The notes beneath the pieces are model-generated. The model was not told where the DNA came from and searched no databases. It saw only the letters and a program-made list of their open reading frames with translations. From NCBI GenBank assembly GCA_964564675.1, contig CAZMBI010000020.1:1-31754 (forward strand): a DNA stretch of 31,754 nucleotides. The letters run 5' to 3'. Within the stretch, counting starts at the first letter, position 1. The number at the start of each line of letters is the position of its first letter. Shown here in pieces: positions 22,401-29,067 of the stretch. The position numbers were made by a program, and so were the translations under genes. This DNA comes from CAZMBI01 sp964564675 (GTDB lineage Bacteria > Pseudomonadota > Alphaproteobacteria > Rickettsiales > UBA3002).

Positions 22401-23679
22401 CGGAGCTTTTGCTTGACCCGCAGGGCAAGTTTATTCATGACGCGATCCGGTTGTATATCAAGCCGATCTGGAACGCGTATCATTTCTTCACACTTTATGC
22501 CAATGCGGATGGGGTGCAGGCGCAGTGGCGCACCGATTCTGAGCATCTGATGGATCGCTATATTCTCGCCAAATGCCGCGAGATGGTGGAACGCGTCGAA
22601 GCGGCGCTGGATGGTTATGATACGCCGAGCGCGACGCAGGCGATCACCGAATTCGTCGAAAGCCTCAATAATTGGTATATCCGCCGTAATAAAGAGCGTT
22701 TTTGGAAGCGCGCCCACGATGCCGACAAACAGGCGGCGTATGATACGCTTTACACGGTTCTGCATATCCTGTGCCGTACCGCCGCACCGCTGCTGCCGAT
22801 GGTGANNNNNNNNNNNNNNNNNNNNNNNNNNNNNNNNNNNNNNNNNNNNNNNNNNNNNNNNNNNNNNNNNNNNNNNNNNNNNNNNNNNNNNNNNNNNNNN
22901 NNNNNGCTGATTGGCCGGAGGTAAGTGAGATTGCGCAAGAAAAAGCCCTGATCGCCGATATGGACCGCGTGCGCGATATCTGCAATACGGCATTGTCCAT
23001 CCGTAATGAAGCCAAAATCCGTGTGCGTCAGCCGCTTGCTGCGCTGACGGTCTACAGCAAGGCCTGGCATGCGGGCGGGCCGGTGACGGATGCCGTCATT
23101 CAGGATGAACTGAACGTACACGCGGTGCGCTGGGATGGGCATATCGACACGGTCGCCGACTATAAACTCAAGCTCAACAACCCGCTGATCGGCAAACGCC
23201 TACCAGCCAAGATGAAGCAGATTATCCCGGCGTCTAAAAAAGGCGAATGGGAACACAAAGACAACAAGTTGCATATATGCGGCGAGGTATTGCTGCCGGA
23301 AGAATATGAGTTGAAGCTTGAGCCCAAACCTGAGATAGCGGGCGCGGCGGCTGTCTCCAGCAATGATGCGCTGGTGGTGCTTGATTTAACCCTGACCCCC
23401 GAACTCGAAGCCGAAGGCACGGCGCGTGATCTGGTGCGGATGATTCAGCAGGCGCGCAAAGACGCTGATTTACATGTTTCAGACACCATTCATCTGGTGC
23501 TGGACCTGCCGGAATCGGCGGCGGCGGCGCTTGAACAGCATCGCGATTATATCGCCGAACAGACGCTGGCGGCAAGCCTGATCCGCGGCGATGCCGGGCA
23601 GGCTGAATATAAATCCACGGGCGAACTGGAGGGCCGGCCGGTCACCATCGGGCTGAGCCGGCAGACGGTAGCGGCATGA
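19481..23679 (+). CDS. ileS: Isoleucyl-tRNA synthetase (IleS2-like) with in-frame insertions; sequence gap
   Basis: This class I synthetase charges tRNA-Ile. The signature motifs are the HIGH motif HHGH (residues 61-64), WTTTPWTLPSN and HMAPGFGEDD (residues 408-417) of the CP1 editing domain, and KLSKR (938-942). The motif style resembles the eukaryote-like IleS2 group. Known IleS2 proteins are about 1050-1100 residues. Here about 1108 residues precede the N run and 257 follow it. The excess is explained by three in-frame insertions at about residues 265-316, 446-640 (a GNAT acetyltransferase domain) and 804-830. No stop or frameshift is visible outside the gap. The gap is a 100-N placeholder: the frame reopens only if the true missing length is 2 modulo 3. 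The stop overlaps the gpsA start (ATGA). Confidence 0.95.
20273..20428 (+). repeat. Palindrome-based in-frame insertion in ileS (first)
   Basis: This 156-bp stretch (52 codons) interrupts a conserved part of the editing domain, where the family goes straight from a short beta strand to the YILA segment. It starts and ends with GC-rich hairpins: GCTCCCCC/GGGGGAGC at 20277-20297 and CCTCCCCC/GGGGGAGG at 20382-20405. The translation (RSPLEGEPE, TSPRKQGEAF) is low in hydrophobic residues and looks disordered. The pattern is that of a dispersed palindromic element that can be translated, like Rickettsia palindromic elements in principle. I do not claim sequence kinship with those. Confidence 0.7.
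20816..21328 (+). other. GNAT acetyltransferase domain inserted in IleRS
   Basis: Residues ~446-616 of the IleS frame match a whole RimJ/RimL-type GNAT domain. It starts IETERCTLRAPSPADEPYF (family pattern LETERLxLR). It continues with a GQWLAFNKETGAFMGRAGL strand pair, then motif A around LLPEFWHGGYGSELCRAAL (G548-G551 forming the acetyl-CoA pyrophosphate loop), and HGDNPRAHKMLERLGMVK, the usual Asn/Leu-rich C-terminal motif, ending near GPYYRMSREAF. It is followed by a 24-residue polar linker before IleRS resumes at LSLRGLNV. The insertion point lies ~28 residues after the HMAPGFGEDD editing motif. Base composition matches the host gene. Acetyltransferase activity is inferred from intact motifs only. 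Confidence 0.85.
21890..21970 (+). repeat. Palindrome-based in-frame insertion in ileS (third)
   Basis: About 27 codons are inserted between EAFFGPHMKEQ and KITDLHRPYVDQW, which are adjacent or nearly so in other IleRS proteins. The core is a perfect hairpin at 21917-21937 (ACCTCTCCC / GGGAGAGGT, loop AAT). The translation NTSPNGRGRNSETILGEGF is polar. It has the same style as the first insertion but not the same sequence. Confidence 0.65.
22806..22905. other. Assembly gap (100 N) in ileS
   Basis: Exactly 100 N separate ...PLLPMV from ADWPEVSEIAQ in the anticodon-binding region of IleRS. Round 100-N runs are the usual placeholder for gaps of unknown size. In other IleRS proteins the missing part is only about 20 residues. 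Any further length here would be an extra insertion. Confidence 0.97.
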
Positions 23680-24692
23680 CACGCACCACCATCCCAAGCG
23701 CTGCGCATTTCGGTATTATCGGCACCGGCGGCTGGGGCACGGCGCTGGCGGTGGTGATCAACCGCGCCGGCGCTGATGTGACGTTATGGACGCGTAATGA
23801 AACCGTCCTGGGCATGATCCGCGACAAGCGCGTCAATGAGCTCTATCTGCCGGATATTTTTATCGACCCGGACATCGCGGTCACCAGCGATCTTGGACAT
23901 GTCGCTCAGGAAAGCAGCCATATCCTGTTATGCGTGCCGTCTCAGCAGGTGCGCCCGCTTTGCATCGCCCTGTCGGATCGCCTGCCAAGCGGCGTGCCAG
24001 TGATTATCGCTGCCAAGGGAATCGAGCGCGGCAGCCTGTGCCTGATGCATGAAGTGGTGCATGCGATCCTGCCCGATAATACGGTAATGGTGCTTTCCGG
24101 CCCCAATTTTGCGCGCGAGGTGGCGATGGGCCTGCCGGCGGCGGCGACTATCGCCGGCAATAACCGCACGGTAACCGAAAAGGCGATCTATGCTATCGGC
24201 GGGCGCTATTTCCGCCCGTATTACAGCGATGACCTGGTTGGTGTGGAAATCGGCGGCGCAGTCAAAAACGTGCTGGCGATCGCCAGCGGCATCTGCACCG
24301 GCCGCGGGCTGGGCGAAAATGCCCGCGCCGCGCTGATTACGCGCGGGCTGTCCGAAATGAAGCGACTGGCTCAGACCAAAGGCGGCAAAGAGGACACGCT
24401 CGCCGGGCTGGCGGGCATCGGCGATTTATTGCTGACCTGCACCAGCCTGTCCTCGCGCAATATGGCCTATGGCCACGCCATCGGCAAAGCCGGCAAGGCC
24501 GCGCAGGTGGAAACCAGCGAAACCGGGGGGCTGACCGAAGGCATAGCCACCGCCGAATCGGTGTACCAGCTGGCGCGGCGGCTGGGTGTCTCCATGCCGA
24601 TCTGCAGCATGGTTTATGATATCCTGCAGGGCACCACTGAAATTGACACGGCGATTGAGCAATTACTTTCCCGCCCGCTGGGCATGGAGTAG
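23676..24692 (+). CDS. gpsA: Glycerol-3-phosphate dehydrogenase [NAD(P)+]
   Basis: This enzyme reduces dihydroxyacetone phosphate to sn-glycerol 3-phosphate for phospholipid synthesis. The 338 residues show the Rossmann motif FGIIGTGGWGTALAVVI, VIIAAKGIERGS, VLSGPNFAREVA, the catalytic lysine in GGAVKNVLAIASGI, ARAALITRGLSEM, and GLAGIGDLLLTCTSLSSRN. It overlaps the ileS stop by 4 nt (ATGA), with no own ribosome-binding site, so it depends on coupling to ileS. It converges with the HIT gene 21 bp later. No oddities were seen. Confidence 0.97.
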   Translation: MTRTTIPSAAHFGIIGTGGWGTALAVVINRAGADVTLWTRNETVLGMIRDKRVNELYLPDIFIDPDIAVTSDLGHVAQESSHILLCVPSQQVRPLCIALSDRLPSGVPVIIAAKGIERGSLCLMHEVVHAILPDNTVMVLSGPNFAREVAMGLPAAATIAGNNRTVTEKAIYAIGGRYFRPYYSDDLVGVEIGGAVKNVLAIASGICTGRGLGENARAALITRGLSEMKRLAQTKGGKEDTLAGLAGIGDLLLTCTSLSSRNMAYGHAIGKAGKAAQVETSETGGLTEGIATAESVYQLARRLGVSMPICSMVYDILQGTTEIDTAIEQLLSRPLGME

Positions 24693-24713
24693 CGGGGCGG
24701 GATAGCCGCGCAC

Positions 24714-25154
24714 TCACAACACACTCTCCAGCCCCATCTTCAACTCATGCACGAAGCGCCGGCGTTCGGCTTCGTCATAGGGTTCGCCGCCATGGCCCCA
24801 GACCGGGTTGGGCCAAGCGGCATCATCCGCGTAGCGCCCGATGATATGCACATGCAATTGCCGAACCTGATTGCCCAACGCGGCGATATTCAGCTTATCC
24901 GGGGTAACCAGCGCCTGAAAGATATGGCTGACCATGGCGATTTCATCAGAAAGCCGATGCTGATCCTCGCGCTCCAGATCGATCCACTCCACTATCCCGG
25001 CGCGCTTGGGGACGAGAATAAGCCACGGAAACCGCCGGTTATCCATCAGGCGAATCTCGCATAACGGATAATCGGTTACTGCCACCGTGTCGCGGGCAAG
25101 GGCGGAGTCGAGTTGATACGTCATGGGATAGCTTTCATCGTCCTCATTAGCCAT
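24714..25154 (-). CDS. HIT-family protein
   Basis: A histidine triad superfamily protein of 146 residues (136 if translation starts at the second ATG, 25124). Members bind nucleotides and often hydrolyse nucleotidyl-amidates or dinucleotides; the precise substrate is unknown. The HIT active site appears as QLHVHIIGR. The third histidine of the classical HxHxHxx is isoleucine, a variant seen in a subgroup of bacterial HIT-like proteins. FPWLILVPKRAGIVEWIDL and ALGNQVRQ fit the fold. The three-hairpin repeat at 25158-25261 ends only 3 bp before the upstream ATG, so it would be part of the leader. leuD lies beyond it on the same strand. Confidence 0.88.
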   Translation of the reverse strand: MANEDDESYPMTYQLDSALARDTVAVTDYPLCEIRLMDNRRFPWLILVPKRAGIVEWIDLEREDQHRLSDEIAMVSHIFQALVTPDKLNIAALGNQVRQLHVHIIGRYADDAAWPNPVWGHGGEPYDEAERRRFVHELKMGLESVL

Positions 25155-25157
25155 TCC

Positions 25158-25261
25158 ATATAGCTAACTGACATTATGCTGCGCATAAAGACGCTCGCTA
25201 CGCGGCGGAATCCCGCCTCACGGCGGGCTTCATTGTCGATTAACAAAGTTAATCGATAATA
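25158..25261. repeat. Three-hairpin repeat, copy 1
   Basis: About 104 bp, near-identical to 27605-27710 and in the same orientation. Three hairpins are seen: TTATGC-TGC-GCATAA; CCCGCC-TCAC-GGCGGG; and a 13-bp stem around loop AAA (ATTGTCGATTAAC with GTTAATCGATAAT, one G-T wobble). It lies between leuD and the HIT gene. Confidence 0.9.
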
Positions 25262-25313
25262 GCAATCCTCGGCTGGTTAGCGGCCCGGCGTAATTGCTGC
25301 GCCAGAAGCGCTC

Positions 25314-25922
25314 TCAGGAAGCGAACAGCCAGGGTGTTTCCGCCTGCCGTTTGGCTTCATATTGCGCGATGTAGGGCGCTTTTTCCAGCGTCATGGCGAT
25401 ATCATCGAGGCCGTTCATAAGGCAGTGCTTACGGAACGGGTCAATGTCAAACGCGTATTCCTTGTTTGCTGCCCGTATGACCTGATGGTCCAGATCCACC
25501 GTCATCTGATTATCCGGCTGCCCGGCCACCTCCATCAGTTCGGCCACGGTCTGCTTGGGCAGGGGCAGCGGCAGAATACCGTTTTTAAAGCAGTTGTTGT
25601 AAAAAATATCGGCGAACGAGGGGGCGATGATGCAGCGTATACCGAAATCAAGCAACGCCCACGGCGCATGCTCGCGGCTGGAGCCGCAGCCGAAATTCTC
25701 TCCGGCGACTAGAACCTGCGCGTTTTCATAGGCTGGCCGGTGCAGGATAAAATCAGCATTTTTATGGCCGTTAACATCATAACGCAGTTCATAAAACAGC
25801 CCTTCGGCCAGCCCGGTGCGCTTGATCGTCTTTAAAAACTGCTTGGGGATGATCATGTCGGTATCGACATTGGCGATCGCCAGCGGCGCGGCAGTAGCGG
25901 AAAGGGTGGTAAATGGTTGCAT
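25314..25922 (-). CDS. leuD: 3-isopropylmalate dehydratase small subunit
   Basis: This is the swivelling-domain subunit of isopropylmalate isomerase in leucine synthesis; it works with LeuC, which is not in the window. The 202 residues include ANVDTDMIIPKQFLKTI near the N-terminus, the diagnostic AGENFGCGSSREHAPWALLDFGI and FADIFYNNCFKNGILPL. The ATG at 25922 is preceded by AAAGGTG at good spacing. The open frame extends upstream to 26075, but that part has no family similarity. Standing apart from leuC is less common, although split leuC/leuD loci occur. Downstream on the same strand comes the three-hairpin repeat and then the HIT gene. Confidence 0.95.
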   Translation of the reverse strand: MQPFTTLSATAAPLAIANVDTDMIIPKQFLKTIKRTGLAEGLFYELRYDVNGHKNADFILHRPAYENAQVLVAGENFGCGSSREHAPWALLDFGIRCIIAPSFADIFYNNCFKNGILPLPLPKQTVAELMEVAGQPDNQMTVDLDHQVIRAANKEYAFDIDPFRKHCLMNGLDDIAMTLEKAPYIAQYEAKRQAETPWLFAS

Positions 25923-26061
25923 GATGGACACCTTTATTACAAATGCCGTACCGGAAAAATCGACACGTCGCATTATTATACCGAGGATTCCCGCCCGTGC
26001 CGGAACCACAAGACAGATAGTTAGCAAGCGGATCATCAAAAATAAAGGACGAAAACGATGA

Positions 26062-26226
26062 TCAGCCCACGGCAAGCTGGCTCTGATTGCATCCGATTGT
26101 GTGTTTTTCGAGGCCGTAGCGCGCCGGGTCGATAGGATCCGGCATTTTGTCGTTGGTGATGAAGCGAGTCGCCACGTCGGCGCCGACGACTTGGGCTTTT
26201 TTATTTTTATCAGACTGTGTGTTCAT
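26062..26226 (-). CDS. Small hypothetical protein, 54 residues
   Basis: A short frame with ATG at 26226 and TGA at 26062-26064. The protein begins MNTQSDKNKKAQVVGADV and continues with FITNDKMPDPIDPARYGLE and a single cysteine near the end (IGCNQSQLAVG). It is soluble and charged, with no recognised family. Codon use resembles the neighbours. An AGGT sequence 13 bp upstream is a weak ribosome-binding site. It lies divergent from pdxJ and in the same direction as leuD, 139 bp before leuD, and could be the first gene of that unit. Confidence 0.5.
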   Translation of the reverse strand: MNTQSDKNKKAQVVGADVATRFITNDKMPDPIDPARYGLEKHTIGCNQSQLAVG

Positions 26227-26310
26227 GCTATGGATACCTGTGCGTATGTGATATCCGCCAGTATCAGCGTAATCTAATACCCGTTAACATGACGATTGTG
26301 TGATATTGTG

Positions 26311-27063
26311 ATGAGCCGTCTGGAACCGTTGCGCTTAGGTGTGAATATTGATCATGTGGCAACCCTGCGCAATGCGCGCCGCGGGGCGCACCCCGATACC
26401 TTGCGTGCGGCGCTGACGGCGCAGGAGGCGGGGGCGGACGGGATCACCGTGCATCTGCGCGAGGATCGCCGCCATATACGCGACGAAGATGTGGCCCGGA
26501 TCAAGGCGCAATGCCCGCTGCCGCTGAATCTGGAAATGGCGGCAACCGACGAAATGCTTGATATTGCATTGAAAATGCGCCCTAATGCGTGTTGCCTAGT
26601 GCCCGAGCGTCGGGCCGAACTGACCACCGAAGGCGGGCTGGACGTGGCCGGTCATCAACAGCTTATCACGCATATCACCGCTCGCCTGCGGGAGGCTGGA
26701 ATTCGTGTGTCGCTGTTTATCGACCCCGATCATGCGCAGTTGGAAGCGGCGGCAGCCTGCGGTGCGGATATCGTTGAGCTGCATACCGGCGCGTATAGCG
26801 AGGCCGTGGCCGCTGCGAGCGATGCCGTTGGAGCCGGGCAGGGGTGTTTGCGCAGCCTCAATGAGGCCGCCGAGGCGGCTGACAGGCTGGGGCTTGAGTG
26901 CCACGCCGGGCACGGGCTGCGCTTTGAAACCGTCGGTGCGGTGGCGGCCATTCCACAGATGCGCGAGCTTAATATCGGTCATTTCCTGATCGGGGAGGCG
27001 GTGTTTCTGGGGCTCGCTCCGGCCATTCGCAAAATGCGGCAATTGATGGATGCGGCGCGATGA
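26311..27063 (+). CDS. pdxJ: Pyridoxine 5'-phosphate synthase
   Basis: This enzyme condenses 1-deoxyxylulose 5-phosphate with 3-amino-2-oxopropyl phosphate to make pyridoxine 5'-phosphate (DXP-dependent vitamin B6 route). The 250-residue TIM barrel begins MSRLEPLRLGVNIDHVATLRNARRG. It shows DGITVHLREDRRHIRDEDV, PLNLEMAATDEM, CCLVPERRAELTTEGGLDV, SLFIDPD and LECHAGHGL, and ends with NIGHFLIGEAVFLGL. The ATG at 26311 fits the family, and the in-frame TTG at 26296 is unnecessary. It overlaps acpS by 4 nt, the conserved pdxJ-acpS arrangement. Confidence 0.97.
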   Translation: MSRLEPLRLGVNIDHVATLRNARRGAHPDTLRAALTAQEAGADGITVHLREDRRHIRDEDVARIKAQCPLPLNLEMAATDEMLDIALKMRPNACCLVPERRAELTTEGGLDVAGHQQLITHITARLREAGIRVSLFIDPDHAQLEAAAACGADIVELHTGAYSEAVAAASDAVGAGQGCLRSLNEAAEAADRLGLECHAGHGLRFETVGAVAAIPQMRELNIGHFLIGEAVFLGLAPAIRKMRQLMDAAR

Positions 27064-27515
27064 TTATCGGTATCGGCAGCGACGTGGTGAATATCGAGCG
27101 CGTGGCACGGCTGCTGGCGCGTTTTGGCAAGCGCTTCGTGACACGTGTGTTAACTGAGGCGGAGCAGGTCGCTTTAGTGGGCGCTGCCGCAACCGGCTTG
27201 TCACCGGATCAGGCAGAAAAGGGGGGCGCCCGCCATCAGACGCTGGCCGCACGCATCGCCAAGCGCATCGCCGCTAAAGAAGCAGCCGCCAAAGCGCTGG
27301 GGACGGGGTTTACCCAGGGGGTGCGCTGGCAGGATTTTGAAGTGTCTAATGACGCCGCCGGTCAGCCGGGCCTCACCTTACGCGGGGTCGCCATGCAGAT
27401 GCTGTATCGCCGCACGAAACGCGGCGAACGTCCCCGCATTCACCTGTCTCTAACCGATGACCACCCGGTTGCACTCGCCTTTGTCGTGCTGGAGGTGGGT
27501 CAATCGGCACGCTGA
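27060..27515 (+). CDS. acpS: Holo-[acyl-carrier-protein] synthase
   Basis: This enzyme transfers 4'-phosphopantetheine from coenzyme A to acyl carrier protein. The 151-residue protein starts with the signature MIIGIGSDVVNIERVARLL. The magnesium and CoA site region is RIAKRIAAKEAAAKALGTG, followed by WQDFEVSNDAAGQPGL and IHLSLTDDHPVALAFVVLE. Between the two halves there is a slightly long loop (AAATGLSPDQAEKGGARH) compared with the shortest family members, still within the normal range for alphaproteobacteria. It starts in the ATGA overlap with pdxJ, so it is co-translated. The stop is followed by a hairpin and the repeat at 27605. Confidence 0.96.
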   Translation: MIIGIGSDVVNIERVARLLARFGKRFVTRVLTEAEQVALVGAAATGLSPDQAEKGGARHQTLAARIAKRIAAKEAAAKALGTGFTQGVRWQDFEVSNDAAGQPGLTLRGVAMQMLYRRTKRGERPRIHLSLTDDHPVALAFVVLEVGQSAR

Positions 27516-27565
27516 ATGTCGCCGCCATACCAGTGCAGATGGAAGGTTTTCATCGTGCGAACAGC

Positions 27566-27584
27566 TGTGAGCCGCTCGCTCACA
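27566..27584 (+). terminator. Hairpin downstream of acpS
   Basis: A perfect 7-bp stem TGTGAGC/GCTCACA with a 5-nt loop (CGCTC), 51 bp after the acpS stop. It lacks a T tract, so it may be an RNA-stabilising or weak termination structure, not a canonical terminator. Confidence 0.35.
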
Positions 27585-27604
27585 CCGCGCGGCGCTCCTG
27601 CTCA

Positions 27605-27710
27605 ATATAGTTAACTGACTTTATGCTTCGCATAAAGACGCCCGCTACGCGGCGGAATCCCGCTCTTGCGAGCGGGCTTCATTGTCGATTAACAAAGTTA
27701 ATCGACAATA
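27605..27710. repeat. Three-hairpin repeat, copy 2, overlapping the ppa 3' end
   Basis: About 106 bp, matching copy 1 at 25158-25261. The hairpins are TTATGC-TTC-GCATAA; CCCGCTC-TTGC-GAGCGGG; and a perfect 13-bp stem with loop AAA (ATTGTCGATTAAC / GTTAATCGACAAT). Compared with copy 1, the middle stem differs on both sides and still pairs, and the loops differ. Its right end encodes the last residues and the stop codon of ppa on the minus strand. Confidence 0.9.
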
Positions 27711-28216
27711 CCGGCGAGGATGAGGGATTCGGCCTCGGCGGCATCGCCCCAGCCCTGTATTTTCACCCATTTATCGGTTTCCAGGTCTTTGTAATGCTCG
27801 AAAAAATGGCGGATTTGATCGAGCAAAATCGCCGGCAGATCCGAATAATTCGTGACATCGGAATAAAACGGGTGCAGGCGCGTCGCCGGCACCATCAGGA
27901 TCTTTTCATCCATGCCGCCGTCATCTTCCATCTTCAGTACGCCGATGGGGCGGGCAGCCACCACACAGCCCGGCATCAGCGGGCGGCGGCCGACCATCAT
28001 GGCATCGACCGGGTCGCCGTCGGCAGACAGGGTGTGGGGAATAAAGCCGTAATTACACGGGTAGGTCATGGCCGTATGCAAAAACCGGTCAACAAATACC
28101 GCCCCGGAAGCCTTATCCAACTCGTATTTGATGGGCTCCGAGCCCATCGGCACTTCGACAATGACATTCACGTCATGCGGCGGCGCCTTGCCGATGGCGA
28201 TTTGACTGATATCCAT
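27698..28216 (-). CDS. ppa: Inorganic pyrophosphatase
   Basis: This family I soluble pyrophosphatase removes pyrophosphate from biosynthetic reactions in the cytosol. The 172 residues show VNVIVEVPMGSEPIKYELDK, the signature DGDPVDAMM with metal-binding aspartates, MTYPCNYGFIPHTL, and KWVKIQGWGDAAEAESLI. The ATG at 28216 is preceded by AAAGGGAT. The C-terminus ends AGIVD and stops inside the three-hairpin repeat. Related proteins continue with a few more charged residues, so the natural end seems to have been replaced by repeat sequence. Catalytic residues are far from this end and are intact. Confidence 0.96.
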   Translation of the reverse strand: MDISQIAIGKAPPHDVNVIVEVPMGSEPIKYELDKASGAVFVDRFLHTAMTYPCNYGFIPHTLSADGDPVDAMMVGRRPLMPGCVVAARPIGVLKMEDDGGMDEKILMVPATRLHPFYSDVTNYSDLPAILLDQIRHFFEHYKDLETDKWVKIQGWGDAAEAESLILAGIVD

Positions 28217-28315
28217 TGACAGATCCCTTTACTGATAAAGTCTTTTCAATAAGATAGCGTTAAATATTCAGGTTGTTATAAAAAGCGAGTAGTTAGCACA
28301 TCATCGGCGCGCACG

Positions 28316-28912
28316 TCAACGGGATGCAGCGGCTTGCATATCTTCCAACAGATTGATCTGCGCCTTAAACGCATTGGCCTGGGTTAGCCCGGAGAAGACG
28401 CTGACCAGCTCACCTTTGTCGTTCAGCAATACGGAATGTGGAATACTGCCGCCATATTCCGCATTTTTTTGATCCATCCAGGTGCGGAATCCCGCCGCTT
28501 CGGTCGCGGAGACGTGATAGGGCGTGAATTCCAGCGGCTGGGGCTTGTCTGCCAGAAAATCCGCGAGATCGTCGCGGTTACGATCCACCGAAGTGACAAT
28601 CAACTGCAGATCATCGCCGTAGGCTTCCTGTAACTCGTGGATAACGGGAAACTGGCGCTGACAATAGGGGCACCAGGACGCATAAATAAACAACAAAGAG
28701 GGTTTGCCCTGGTTATGGGTCAGGCGCTCCAGCTTCATCTGGCTTAACGGCTGAATCGCCACCTCGCCGGAGGAGGCAGCCGGCGGTGCGCTATCACCGG
28801 GGGAGCTAACGGCCTGCGTGCCCTGCTCGGCGAAATATTGCCCGCCATAAAACGCGACGATCACCAGCACGGCGATCAATAAGAATTTTTTCGTGGATGC
28901 CACCTGTTGCAT
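28316..28912 (-). CDS. Thioredoxin-fold membrane-anchored protein (TlpA-like)
   Basis: A 198-residue protein with an N-terminal signal anchor (KKFLLIAVLVIVAFYGGQYF), a Pro/Ser-rich linker and a thioredoxin-like domain. The redox motif is CPYC in IYASWCPYCQRQFPVIHEL. Other typical parts are LIVTSVDRNRDDLADFL and SIPHSVLLNDKGELVSVFSGL, with the cis-proline equivalent at IPHSVL. It probably works in the periplasm as a disulfide reductase or oxidant, for example in cytochrome maturation, but the client is unknown. AGGGAG precedes the start at good spacing. It is divergent from argG. Confidence 0.85.
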   Translation of the reverse strand: MQQVASTKKFLLIAVLVIVAFYGGQYFAEQGTQAVSSPGDSAPPAASSGEVAIQPLSQMKLERLTHNQGKPSLLFIYASWCPYCQRQFPVIHELQEAYGDDLQLIVTSVDRNRDDLADFLADKPQPLEFTPYHVSATEAAGFRTWMDQKNAEYGGSIPHSVLLNDKGELVSVFSGLTQANAFKAQINLLEDMQAAASR

Positions 28913-29067
28913 GCAAACTCCCTGTTTTGTTCCGTATTATCCTAGCGGAACTGCCGCGTAAAATCATCCGGATTATGGGAAAAAGGGTTCGCCGATGACA
29001 CCGATCTTGCCATGAAGCGGGTTTTTTGCGTATGACTGTAGCCACAATCCATAAGGAGCCTGGTGCC

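Noticed and set aside
21749..22993. Long minus-strand open frame opposite ileS, running through the N gap
   Set aside because: It is the complement of conserved IleRS sequence, and its length is inflated by N codons.
22771..23679. Separate gene starting before the gap
   Set aside because: The part after the gap is the C-terminal region of IleRS in another nominal frame; the frame change is caused by the 100-N placeholder, not by a second gene or a real frameshift.
27623..28219. 198-codon open frame on the plus strand opposite ppa
   Set aside because: It is an antisense shadow of a well-conserved pyrophosphatase; the peptide is His/Arg-rich and has no family features.
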